Shown one piece after another: positions 1-7,810 of a stretch of 28,722 nt of DNA. Source of the DNA: Roseivirga sp. UBA7431. GTDB taxonomy: Bacteria; Bacteroidota; Bacteroidia; Cytophagales; Cyclobacteriaceae. The stretch is taken from positions 1-28,722 of the forward strand of contig DLQN01000050.1 of NCBI GenBank assembly GCA_002477595.1, written 5' to 3'. How positions within the stretch are numbered: the stretch's first letter is position 1; the number at the start of each line of letters is the position of its first letter. The position numbers and the translations under genes are program-made. Under the pieces are notes generated by a model. It was not told the DNA's origin. It searched no databases and saw only the letters and a program-made list of their open reading frames with translations.

Positions 1-812
1 GATCAAAGATTTTGAGGTTTGCAGCTTTCAAGCTTACAGCGGTAGGGGATTTTGACCTCTATGCCAAAATTCATGCAAATAAAGAGTTATCAAAAGCGGA
101 AAACGAAGCCTTTGAGCGGGTGAAAGTGCGAGTTGAAAGCATTTGCGAACTTGCTAGCCAGCTCGAGGTATCCTTATTGATTGATGCTGAAGAAACATGG
201 ATCCAAAAGCCAATTGATGACCTGACCATCGCCATGATGGAAAAATATAATACTACTAAGGTTGTGGTTTATTACACCTTTCAAATGTACTGTCATACCA
301 TGCTAGATCATTTAAAAGCACTTCATGGCGAGGCTGAAAAAGGAGCTTATATTCTAGGTGCAAAGTTGGTGCGGGGCGCGTATATGGAGAAAGAAAGTGC
401 TCGGGCTGCAGAGATGAATTACACAGATCCAATTCAACCAGATAAAGCTTCTACCGATAGAGACTACAATGCCGCATCTCTATATTGTATTGAGAACCTG
501 AGAGGGATTAGCCTTTTTGCGGGTACGCACAATGAAGACTCGAACTACAAGCTGACCGTTTTAATGGATGAGTTTGGTTATAAGCCAAATAATGAACGCG
601 TATTTTTTGGTCAACTTTATGGTATGAGTGACCATATTTCATTCAATCTAGCCCATGGGGGGTATAATGTGATCAAGTATGTGCCTTATGGGCCAATTGA
701 AGCAACAATTCCTTACTTGATTAGAAGGGCGGCTGAAAATACATCCGTCAAAGGTCAGAGTGGTAGAGAACTTACCCTAGTGACCAACGAGTTGAAGAGG
801 AGAAGAAATTAG
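1..812 (+). CDS. Proline dehydrogenase, 3' part (5' end outside window)
   Basis: FAD-dependent oxidation of L-proline to pyrroline-5-carboxylate, the first step of proline catabolism. The reading frame is open to the left edge (first full codon at base 3), so the apparent TTG start at 12 is only the edge of the window. Visible family signatures of the (beta/alpha)8 barrel are IDAEE in the first third, KLVRGAYMEKE in the middle, GQLYGMSDH, and the C-terminal block KYVPYGPIEATIPYLIRRAAEN, which carries the paired arginines that bind the proline carboxylate in the family. The C terminus ends NELKRRRN and no P5C dehydrogenase domain follows, so this is a single-function enzyme and not a PutA fusion. 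It runs convergently toward the blaI-type gene. Recognition is by motif and confident; the N-terminal part cannot be judged. Confidence 0.93.
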   Translation, partial: SKILRFAAFKLTAVGDFDLYAKIHANKELSKAENEAFERVKVRVESICELASQLEVSLLIDAEETWIQKPIDDLTIAMMEKYNTTKVVVYYTFQMYCHTMLDHLKALHGEAEKGAYILGAKLVRGAYMEKESARAAEMNYTDPIQPDKASTDRDYNAASLYCIENLRGISLFAGTHNEDSNYKLTVLMDEFGYKPNNERVFFGQLYGMSDHISFNLAHGGYNVIKYVPYGPIEATIPYLIRRAAENTSVKGQSGRELTLVTNELKRRRN

Positions 813-888
813 GTAGTCGTTTAACCAAAATGAAGAAGAGCCAGTAGATTCAATAAAAGCATGCTAGGCATACGGATGATTCTGTTAT

Positions 889-1251
889 CTAGTTAATCAT
901 TGTCCATGAGTTTTTTATTAAGTCTTCTACCTGCTTGATATTCAGTTTCTTTTCTTCTACCATAAATGAAAGGAGTTTTTCAGCAGAACCTTCGAAATAG
1001 TTACTCAGAAAGCCATTCAGAAAGCTTTGGGTATAATCTTTCTTTTTGACACTGGCAGAGTAGGCGAAAGTGTTACCAATTTTGACTCTAGAGACAAATC
1101 CTTTGGCCTCCAATATTTTTAGGAAAGTCCCAACCGTATTGTATGCAGGCTTTGGCGATGGCATTTGATCGACAATGTCTTTGATAAACAATTGATCATG
1201 CGCCCACACCACCTGCATTATCTGTTCTTCGGCCTTGGTTAGTTCTTTCAT
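889..1251 (-). CDS. BlaI/MecI/CopY-family transcriptional repressor
   Basis: A 120-residue protein of the BlaI/MecI winged-helix family. Seen: N-terminal KELTKAEEQIMQVVW, the recognition-helix region AYNTVGTFLKILEAKGFVSR (family pattern TVxTxLxxLxxKG), and a C-terminal dimerisation part. The start is the ATG at 1251, with a purine-rich AGGAG directly upstream. In the family such dimeric repressors are usually paired with a BlaR1/MecR1 M56 peptidase sensor encoded just downstream. Here the next gene downstream is the convergent proline dehydrogenase, so the sensor is missing locally. The upstream region has a tandem repeat (1272-1306) that could be its own operator. Targets are not determinable from the window; the family call is firm. 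Confidence 0.9.
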   Translation of the reverse strand: MKELTKAEEQIMQVVWAHDQLFIKDIVDQMPSPKPAYNTVGTFLKILEAKGFVSRVKIGNTFAYSASVKKKDYTQSFLNGFLSNYFEGSAEKLLSFMVEEKKLNIKQVEDLIKNSWTMIN

Positions 1252-1271
1252 CTCCTGATAATTTAGGTAGT

Positions 1272-1306
1272 GTCCGAAAGAGTTAGGAATAGTCCGAAAG
1301 ATTTAG
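1272..1306. promoter_or_regulatory. Tandem 15-bp operator-like repeat upstream of the BlaI gene
   Basis: GTCCGAAAGANTTAG occurs at 1272-1286 and 1292-1306, in the same orientation and 20 bp apart (two helical turns), differing only at the N position (G or T). It lies 21-55 bp upstream of the BlaI start and about 95 bp upstream of lysS. Position and spacing fit cooperative binding of a dimeric repressor such as BlaI for autoregulation. That is inference; no binding consensus for this protein is known to me. Confidence 0.5.
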
Positions 1307-1346
1307 CGTAAATATTTCTGAGTATATACATGAGCATGTAGAAAGA

Positions 1347-1377
1347 TTTAAATAATCTCTTCTAATCACTATCTTTG
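1347..1377 (+). promoter_or_regulatory. Bacteroidota-type promoter of lysS
   Basis: TATCTTTG at 1370-1377 matches the Bacteroidota -7 consensus TAnnTTTG exactly. TTTA at 1347-1350, 19 bp upstream, is a one-mismatch -33 box (TTTG). The start codon of lysS follows at 1400, leaving a short 5' UTR. No strong Shine-Dalgarno sequence precedes the ATG, which is usual in this phylum. Confidence 0.6.
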
Positions 1378-1399
1378 CGCACTTCAAAAATATCGTGAA

Positions 1400-3109
1400 A
1401 TGCAGGTTTTAAGCGAACAGGAAATACTAAGAAGGCAGGAAAAGACTGAACTTGAAAAGCTAGGGATAAACCCATATCCATCAGAAACATTTGAGGTTTC
1501 GGCTTTTTCAAAGCAAATCAAAGATCAATTTGATGCATCTCCTGAACGCTTTACAGAAGTAGTATTGGCCGGTAGGTTGATGAGTAGAAGGATTATGGGC
1601 TCAGCTTCTTTTGCTGAACTGCAAGATGCTCAAGGTCGCATCCAAATCTATTTGAGAAGAGATGACCTCTGTCCTGAAGAAGATAAGACGCTTTATAACA
1701 CGGTTTTCAAAAAGATTTTGGGCATCGGTGATTTCATTGGTATTAAAGGCTATGCCTTCAAAACTCAGGTGGGAGAGATTTCTGTTCACGTCACTGAATT
1801 GAAGGTTTTATCGAAGGCTTTGAAGCCATTACCTCTTCCTAAAACGGATGCTGACGGGAATGTACACGATGCATTTACCGATCCAGAACAAAGGTATAGA
1901 CAACGTTACGTTGACTTAGTCGTCAATCCTCATGTCAGAGATGCCTTTGTTAAGAGGACTCAATTGGTGAATTCAATGAGAGGCTACTTAGCTGATAAAG
2001 GATATTTAGAAGTAGAGACTCCAATTCTTCAGCCCTTGTATGGTGGTGCAGCAGCACGTCCATTTAAAACGCATCACAATACCCTAGATATGACCTTGTA
2101 TCTACGGATAGCCAATGAGCTTTATCTAAAAAGGCTGATCGTTGGTGGTTTTGATGGAGTTTTTGAATTCTCGAAGGATTTCAGAAACGAAGGTATGTCT
2201 AGGTTTCACAATCCAGAGTTCACACAAGTGGAGCTTTATGTAGCCTATAAGGATTATAACTGGATGATGAACTTAGTTGAGGCAATGGTCGAAAAAGTCG
2301 CTATGGATCTTCATGGCACGACTAAAGTACAAGTTGGGGAGCACGAGATTAATTTCCAAAGACCTTGGAAGCGCTTTACCATGTTTGAGGCTATTGATCA
2401 TTTTACAGGCGTTGATATCTCTGAAATGGACGAGGCGCAACTTAGATCAACAGCTAAAGAATTGAAGGTTAATATCGATGAGACCATGGGCAAGGGTAAA
2501 TTGATTGATGAGATTTTTGGTGAGCATTGCGAAGCTAAATTGATTCAACCGACCTTTATCACAGACTATCCTGTTGAGATGTCGCCTTTAGCTAAAAAAC
2601 ACAGAACTAAGGAAGGCTTGGTAGAAAGATTCGAAGCGGTCTGTAATGGCAAAGAAATCTGTAACGCTTTCTCGGAGTTGAACGATCCAATCGATCAACG
2701 ACAAAGATTCGAAGAACAATTAGACTTGGGTAAACGTGGCGATGATGAAGCCATGGTGCTTGACGAAGATTTCTTAAGAGCGCTTGAATACGGTATGCCG
2801 CCTACAGCAGGTTTAGGAGTAGGAATTGATCGTTTGTCAATGATTATGACTAACTCAAATTCTATTCAAGATGTATTGTTCTTCCCTCAAATGAAGCCAG
2901 AGAATAAGGCGGTTCAAGTTGAATTAAGCGAAGAGGCAAAAGCTATTTTAGATGACCTGAATAAGGTTGGAAAGACAGCATTGGGAACTCTGAAGGAGAA
3001 TGCTGGACTCTCTAATAAAAAGTGGGACAAGGCGATCAAAGAATTGACTCAAAATGGATTGGCAAAAGTTGAAAAGACCGATGACGGTCTATTCATTGAA
3101 GCCCTTTAG
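1400..3109 (+). CDS. lysS: Lysyl-tRNA synthetase, class II
   Basis: Charges tRNA-Lys with lysine in the cytoplasm using ATP. The 569-residue protein has the N-terminal OB-fold anticodon-binding domain (about 50-160) and then the class II catalytic core. Motif 2 appears as [18 protein letters not shown] (around 260) and motif 3 as [13 protein letters not shown] (around 470), followed by [12 protein letters not shown]. Typical bacterial LysRS is near 500 residues. Here about 60 extra C-terminal residues follow that block and look like a small helical or winged-helix module ([20 protein letters not shown], then a hydrophobic end). The gene is monocistronic, with a clear TAnnTTTG promoter, and ends 2 bp before the convergent lptD stop. 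The identification is secure. Confidence 0.97.
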   Translation: MQVLSEQEILRRQEKTELEKLGINPYPSETFEVSAFSKQIKDQFDASPERFTEVVLAGRLMSRRIMGSASFAELQDAQGRIQIYLRRDDLCPEEDKTLYNTVFKKILGIGDFIGIKGYAFKTQVGEISVHVTELKVLSKALKPLPLPKTDADGNVHDAFTDPEQRYRQRYVDLVVNPHVRDAFVKRTQLVNSMRGYLADKGYLEVETPILQPLYGGAAARPFKTHHNTLDMTLYLRIANELYLKRLIVGGFDGVFEFSKDFRNEGMSRFHNPEFTQVELYVAYKDYNWMMNLVEAMVEKVAMDLHGTTKVQVGEHEINFQRPWKRFTMFEAIDHFTGVDISEMDEAQLRSTAKELKVNIDETMGKGKLIDEIFGEHCEAKLIQPTFITDYPVEMSPLAKKHRTKEGLVERFEAVCNGKEICNAFSELNDPIDQRQRFEEQLDLGKRGDDEAMVLDEDFLRALEYGMPPTAGLGVGIDRLSMIMTNSNSIQDVLFFPQMKPENKAVQVELSEEAKAILDDLNKVGKTALGTLKENAGLSNKKWDKAIKELTQNGLAKVEKTDDGLFIEAL

Positions 3110-3111
3110 AA

Positions 3112-5931
3112 TTAATTAAATCCACCCTGATCGAACTGGCTTCTGCGTCTACTGATCTTTAGGTCTTTAAGTGCAGAAGCTTTTATTTGGATGTCTATTG
3201 TATAGGAAGTAAATGTTCCGAATGGAATCCAGTTGGCTCGCATTTCCCAACAGCCTAGATCTCGGTAAAGACCTATTGAAGTTTGAACAAACTCTTTGAC
3301 ATCAAAGTCAAAGCCAGTATTATAAGTCACTTGCCATTTAGGAGTAAGCTGTAATTGGCCATTTGCCCTTACCGTTTGTCTTGTTGTTGCCCCCGAACTT
3401 GACCATCGATAGTTGTAGTCATAACTCAGCCTAATGTTCCAAGGAATATTGATATCAACGTAGGAATTAGGGTCATAAAAGTATTCAGGAACAGCAGTAT
3501 TTCCTCCGTTATTAAGCGCTCCAAATTCATTAGGGTCTTCCCCCGGAAAATCACCCAATCCGCTCAAGGACTCATTGCCAATCGAAGCGGCACCCCTTTG
3601 GCTCATAGATGAATTTGCTTTTGAATTAAGGTTGGTGCTCAGGGAAAAGCGAGCAGTGGTAAGCTTTCCAAGGCCCTGCCCAGACCTAAGTGCCAATGCA
3701 GCTCTTCTCTCTGTTGAGGTAACCCCTTCGTTTGTAGAGGTTATATAGCTGTAAGGATCTAATGATCCACCAATGATGATGCTAAGTTTTTTGTTAAATA
3801 GACTGGTTCTCGCATTAATGTTGATGTTAGATAACTGAAATGAGTCGGCCAGGAAGTTATAGGCGCCTGTCATTGATAAATTGTCAAGTATCGATACTTT
3901 CCTAGACTGAGCAGTATCACTCTTCACTTTCATTTCTAACTTATTACTCACCGAGAAACTTAAGGCTGCGGACTCACCTAAAGACGGAGATCCGAACCGG
4001 AACCCATCGTAAATAGAAAGTTGCCTAAAGGTACCAGTTCCAGTGGTGTCTGTTTGAACGGTTTGGTAAAAGCCAAATTTAGGGTCACTGAAGTCAGGTC
4101 TGTAGGTAAAGGCTACAGTCGGGGTTATGATATGCCGAATCGCCTCAATCTTTCGGCTATTTTTGAATGGAATCATACCGTAAATCTGAGTTGATAAACC
4201 CATGCTCGTGCTATAGGTCATGGCACGACTGAAAGCGTTAATGGTGTCAATTCTTACTGCATTTTCATCAGGTAAGAACTCATAGTTCAATTCTTCTAGG
4301 TACCATAATTCCTCAACATTAAAAGAGGGAGTAAACGTCAGGTTGTCCAGAAATGAAAATGATGTTGAAAGATCAAAGTTGTGACGGGCACCATTTTTAG
4401 CATTGTCTAATAGGTCAGGAAGACTGGCAAAGGTTACAGCAATTGTGTCGTTCGCAGTTGCCTTGTTAGCGATGTTAAACCCAGTGGATCCGGGTTGCAC
4501 CACGTTTGTAATACGATTCGAAGCATTAAAACGCCAGCCTAAATTCAGCCTTTTTAATACTTCTTGTTTGGCACCTTTGAATGGAGTAACCCTATTCATG
4601 GTCATCGAAAATTCAGGTAGGGAAATGTCTAAGACACCTGTTTGAACATTTTGATTGTGTCTTCCACTGATCGCATAGCTGAAAGGTGATCGAGGAATTA
4701 CGCCACTAAAATTCACGTTTGATCTAAACTCAGACCTAACGTTATTCTGAAAGTTGACAGTAGAAAGGTTGTTTTGGTTATAGGTACTCGTCCCTGCGGT
4801 TACACTCGCAGAGAACCTTGAGTTCCTGCCTTTTGAATCAGGTCTGTGTGACCAAGAGACCCAAAAATCTTTAGAGTCTAAGGGAACTTCATCTGTATCA
4901 GGTGTCTTGTTTCGGTTATAACTAATGTCTAATGAACCACTGTATTTGTATCGACTATTATAGGCAGTCCTAAGTTTTAATCCCCAACTTCCTTTTGAGT
5001 AAATGTCACCTGTGAGTGCCGTATGAAACCTATCATTCCATGCCTGATACCAACCGCCCTCTCTTAAAAAGATGCCTCTACGTTGCTCGTCACCATATTT
5101 CGGAAAAAGAATACCAGATTCTTTAGAATCATCGGTATCGGGAAAGAAACCGAAGGGCAAACCCAATGGTGTTGGAATACCTCCTACATAAAGCAGGAAA
5201 GGCCCAGTAATAACACCTTTATCAGGTATAAGCTTAATTTTCTTTGCTTTGATAAAGGTGCCTGCATCAGGGTCATCTAAACAAGGGATGTATTTGCCCT
5301 CTGATATATACGCAGTTTCATCCGCATTCCTCTTAATTACCTCTCCCCTGAGTAGCCCATCGGGTTGTTCTGTGGCCACACCTTTAATTCTAGCGCGTTG
5401 GGTCACGAAGTTATACCTGATCTCTTCTGTCTCATAAATACCACCTGGATCCTTAAATATTGGTCGACCTACCCATAAACCTGTAGAATCTTGAACCCCA
5501 CGTGCCCTCAATTCGTTATTATTGCGGTTGATAGTGATTTCAGCTGCTCTTAGATTGATGAGCCCATACTCAATTTTGGCATCGCCATAGAGGTAGGTAA
5601 TGTTTGTTTGAGTTTTGTTGATGATAGAATCCTTGGCGTAATATTTAATGGTTGTTTCTATTCCATTGACTACTACTTTCACAGAATCTTGAATACCAGG
5701 CAGTGTATCATTTTTTGCTGCTAGTTCCGTATTTATAGAATTGGTACGGTTTTGAAGGGTGGTAAGTGAATCAGGTTTTACGCCATTGATTTGTGCCTTC
5801 AAATTAAAAATTGAAATGAAGAGACAGAGCGAAAAAAATATAATGCGTTTTGAGAGCAAGCTATTTTTCGGTTTTACCGAAATTTTAAGATTTTTGCGTA
5901 AAGTTATTTTAATCGATCGTTTCATTCGCAT
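3112..5931 (-). CDS. lptD: LPS-assembly outer membrane protein LptD
   Basis: Outer-membrane beta-barrel that with LptE inserts lipopolysaccharide into the outer leaflet. The 939-residue protein has a hydrophobic segment (IIFFSLCLFISIFNLKAQ) that reads as a signal peptide. An OstA/LptA-like N-terminal beta domain follows (for example YLYGDAKIEYGLINLRAAEI). Then comes a long barrel region rich in alternating aromatic/polar strands and NxNF/GxxxF patterns, ending in a C-terminal strand region. The ATG at 5931 (or 5925) leaves an unusual 24-29 residue charged stretch before the hydrophobic core. A TTG at 5859 would give a normal short n-region (LLSKRIIFF) and is a credible alternative start. The 5' end lies 4 bp from the divergent amidase start. 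Family call confident; start uncertain. Confidence 0.88.
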   Translation of the reverse strand: MRMKRSIKITLRKNLKISVKPKNSLLSKRIIFFSLCLFISIFNLKAQINGVKPDSLTTLQNRTNSINTELAAKNDTLPGIQDSVKVVVNGIETTIKYYAKDSIINKTQTNITYLYGDAKIEYGLINLRAAEITINRNNNELRARGVQDSTGLWVGRPIFKDPGGIYETEEIRYNFVTQRARIKGVATEQPDGLLRGEVIKRNADETAYISEGKYIPCLDDPDAGTFIKAKKIKLIPDKGVITGPFLLYVGGIPTPLGLPFGFFPDTDDSKESGILFPKYGDEQRRGIFLREGGWYQAWNDRFHTALTGDIYSKGSWGLKLRTAYNSRYKYSGSLDISYNRNKTPDTDEVPLDSKDFWVSWSHRPDSKGRNSRFSASVTAGTSTYNQNNLSTVNFQNNVRSEFRSNVNFSGVIPRSPFSYAISGRHNQNVQTGVLDISLPEFSMTMNRVTPFKGAKQEVLKRLNLGWRFNASNRITNVVQPGSTGFNIANKATANDTIAVTFASLPDLLDNAKNGARHNFDLSTSFSFLDNLTFTPSFNVEELWYLEELNYEFLPDENAVRIDTINAFSRAMTYSTSMGLSTQIYGMIPFKNSRKIEAIRHIITPTVAFTYRPDFSDPKFGFYQTVQTDTTGTGTFRQLSIYDGFRFGSPSLGESAALSFSVSNKLEMKVKSDTAQSRKVSILDNLSMTGAYNFLADSFQLSNININARTSLFNKKLSIIIGGSLDPYSYITSTNEGVTSTERRAALALRSGQGLGKLTTARFSLSTNLNSKANSSMSQRGAASIGNESLSGLGDFPGEDPNEFGALNNGGNTAVPEYFYDPNSYVDINIPWNIRLSYDYNYRWSSSGATTRQTVRANGQLQLTPKWQVTYNTGFDFDVKEFVQTSIGLYRDLGCWEMRANWIPFGTFTSYTIDIQIKASALKDLKISRRRSQFDQGGFN
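5866..5882. repeat. 7-bp inverted repeat in the lptD/amidase start region
   Basis: TTTCGGT-TTT-ACCGAAA is a perfect 7-bp dyad with a 3-base spacer. If lptD starts at the TTG at 5859 this dyad sits in its 5' UTR just upstream of the start; if lptD starts at 5931 it lies inside the coding sequence. It could be a protein site or a small hairpin. The function is inference only. Confidence 0.4.
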
Positions 5932-5935
5932 CAAA

Positions 5936-6733
5936 GTGAAAAATTATAGCCTTCTGGTCATCTTTCTGTTGTTATTAACCTTTCAGGCAAGTGCTATGCA
6001 GGCGCCAGAAGGTGGGAAAAAGAAAAAGTATAAAGTGGTACTTGATGCTGGGCATGGTGGAAAGGATCCAGGTACGCGAGGTAAGAATCTAAAAGAAAAG
6101 GATGTAGTCCTTCCAGTGACTTTATTAGTTGGTAAATACCTAGAAACTCTGTCTGATAACATTGAGGTTATTTATACGCGTACAAAAGATGAGTACAGTC
6201 ATCCCAAAGTTCGTGCCATCATTGCCAATGACGCAGAGGCTGATTTATTCGTTTCAATTCATGCCAATGCGATGAACCCAGGATATGAGTCTGTTTCTGG
6301 AACTGAAGTTTTCGTCATGGGTACTAAGAACGAAGGGAGAAATTTTGAAGTTGCCAAGCGAGAAAACTCCGTAATCTTGCTTGAGGAAAACTACCAAGAA
6401 ATTTATCAGGGCTTTAACCCGAACGCTCCAGAAGTTGATATTATGGTCTCAATTCAGCAGGAGGCCTTTCAAGAAAACAGCATTTTGCTCGCCTCGAATA
6501 TAGATGAACAGTTTAAAAAGAGAGCTGGCCGAAAGAGCCGCGGTGTAAAGCAATCAAGTCTTTGGGTGCTTTGGAGCACTTCTATGCCTAGTGTTTTGGT
6601 GGAATTAGGTTATCTTACAAATCCTGAAGAAGAAAAAGACTTAGGTAAGCCAGAGGTTCAGGACTATATGGCCTCGGCTATTTTTAGGGCGATTAGGGAT
6701 TATTTCGAATATTTAGAATCAATAGGAAATTAA
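5936..6733 (+). CDS. N-acetylmuramoyl-L-alanine amidase (Amidase_3, AmiC type)
   Basis: Zinc amidase that cleaves the amide bond between MurNAc and L-Ala in periplasmic peptidoglycan, used in septum splitting and wall turnover. The chosen start is the GTG at 5936, because it places a proper signal peptide first (KNYSLLVIFLLLLTFQASA) and avoids long antisense overlap with lptD. The mature domain begins YKVVLDAGHGGKDPGTRG, which holds the first zinc His. Next come the KEKD glutamate, the VSIHANA histidine and the terminal catalytic glutamate in SVLVELGYLTN. The length (265 aa) is a single catalytic domain without SH3, LysM or AMIN modules. It is followed after 4 bp by the mlaD-like gene, so the two are probably co-transcribed. 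Confident family call. Confidence 0.92.
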   Translation: MKNYSLLVIFLLLLTFQASAMQAPEGGKKKKYKVVLDAGHGGKDPGTRGKNLKEKDVVLPVTLLVGKYLETLSDNIEVIYTRTKDEYSHPKVRAIIANDAEADLFVSIHANAMNPGYESVSGTEVFVMGTKNEGRNFEVAKRENSVILLEENYQEIYQGFNPNAPEVDIMVSIQQEAFQENSILLASNIDEQFKKRAGRKSRGVKQSSLWVLWSTSMPSVLVELGYLTNPEEEKDLGKPEVQDYMASAIFRAIRDYFEYLESIGN

Positions 6734-6737
6734 GCAA

Positions 6738-7712
6738 GTGGCAAGAGGTAAAGAATTCAAAGTAGGCTTATTTGTGGTGTTGACAGCTATCGCTCTCTAC
6801 GTGGGTTTTAATTACCTCAGAGGGCTTGATGTGTTTTCTCCATTAAACACCTACTACGTTGAGTATCAGAACGTAAGTGGACTCAAGAAGGGAGATAGAG
6901 TAGTGCTGAATGGTCTTGATGTTGGAAGCGTAATTGACAGACGGTTTAGCGATGATAGTTATGATAACATTCTTGTTACCCTCGCTATTGACAATACCAT
7001 AAACCTTACTGACAGTACTATTGCAAGGCTGACCAAACCAGACTTTTTAGGAGGTATAGAAATTAAATTGATTATGCCTGTTGGTACGCGTACACTCGAG
7101 CCAAATGAGACGCTTATTAGTGATATTGACGGAGGAATTACTGAACTCTTAACAGAGGAGGGGATATCTGCAGCTAACTCACTTTCGGCTTTGGTAAATA
7201 AGATTAATAGTGTTTTAGATCCATTTGTTGAGAAGTCTGATAGCATTGCTCGGGCCATAGATAATTTCACTGAAGCATCAGAAAACGTAAAGAACTTAAC
7301 AGGAAGATTAGAGGGTTCTCTAGACCTGATAGAGAATAGGATTGCTTGGCTTACGGACTCAATTACTCATGCGCTGAGTGGTTTGAAACCATTGACAGAA
7401 GAGTATGCGAAACTGGGCGAGAAGCTTAATGCTGTAGACCTTGAGTCACGCTTAGTGAGCATGGATTCGTTATTACTCGGAACTAGAACTTTTATTGAAA
7501 AATTGAATTCAAACGAGGGCACCCTAGGTAAGCTTATGTCTAACGACTCTCTTTATAATACCATGAATCAGACAATGGCTGATCTTGATAGTCTATTTAT
7601 AGACCTCAGATACAATCCTAAGCGCTATATGCATTTCTCAGTATTTGGCAGAAAAAATAGCGGGCCAGCTGACGGAAGAGAGACCTCTGGGAAAAAGAAA
7701 AAAGACCGATAG
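6738..7712 (+). CDS. MlaD/MCE-family lipid-transport protein
   Basis: Substrate-binding MCE protein of a lipid-trafficking ABC system, probably anchored in the inner membrane and acting in the periplasm. Seen: one N-terminal membrane segment (FKVGLFVVLTAIALYVGFNY, residues about 7-27). A single MCE domain follows (about 36-115, with VSGLKKGDRVVLNGLDVGSV and LTKPDFLGGIEIKL). The rest is a long helical/coiled C-terminal part with repeated DSL/LxxL patterns, ending in a lysine-rich tail. It starts at a GTG 4 bp after the amidase stop, so the two form an operon, both with GTG starts. The MlaE permease and MlaF ATPase are not in the window. Family call is confident; whether it carries phospholipid is inference from the family. 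Confidence 0.88.
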   Translation: MARGKEFKVGLFVVLTAIALYVGFNYLRGLDVFSPLNTYYVEYQNVSGLKKGDRVVLNGLDVGSVIDRRFSDDSYDNILVTLAIDNTINLTDSTIARLTKPDFLGGIEIKLIMPVGTRTLEPNETLISDIDGGITELLTEEGISAANSLSALVNKINSVLDPFVEKSDSIARAIDNFTEASENVKNLTGRLEGSLDLIENRIAWLTDSITHALSGLKPLTEEYAKLGEKLNAVDLESRLVSMDSLLLGTRTFIEKLNSNEGTLGKLMSNDSLYNTMNQTMADLDSLFIDLRYNPKRYMHFSVFGRKNSGPADGRETSGKKKKDR

Positions 7713-7733
7713 ACTTTTCAAGCTTGAAAAGTC
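7712..7733. terminator. 22-bp perfect palindrome after mlaD-like gene
   Basis: A self-complementary 22-mer beginning in the last base of the stop codon, with core TTTTCAAGCTTGAAAA. It can form a hairpin of up to 9 bp with a 4-base loop. A U-run is poor (only TAATTTTATT 15 bp further), so it may be a weak terminator, or a symmetric protein site placed before the carboxylase gene. Confidence 0.5.
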
Positions 7734-7780
7734 CACATCTTGGGTCTAATTTTATTCACGAGTAAACTACTATATGGAAT

Positions 7781-7797
7781 TGCCATTAATTATGGCA
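7781..7797. promoter_or_regulatory. Operator-like dyad upstream of the carboxylase gene
   Basis: TGCCAT-TAATT-ATGGCA is a perfect 6-bp inverted repeat with a 5-bp spacer, ending 13 bp before the ATG at 7811. The size and symmetry fit a dimeric regulator. The assignment is positional inference. Confidence 0.35.
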
Positions 7798-7810
7798 TAA
7801 ACAAGGCTAA

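Noticed and set aside
12..812. Treating the TTG at base 12 as the start of the proline dehydrogenase
   Set aside because: The frame is open through the left edge and the family needs a longer N-terminal part; the gene is cut by the window.
4403..5437. Small plus-strand ORFs inside lptD
   Set aside because: They are antisense to a strongly recognised protein and show no family features.
5759..5935. Upstream extension of the amidase frame to 5759
   Set aside because: It would lie antisense inside lptD and place 59 odd residues before a clear signal peptide; the GTG at 5936 fits better.
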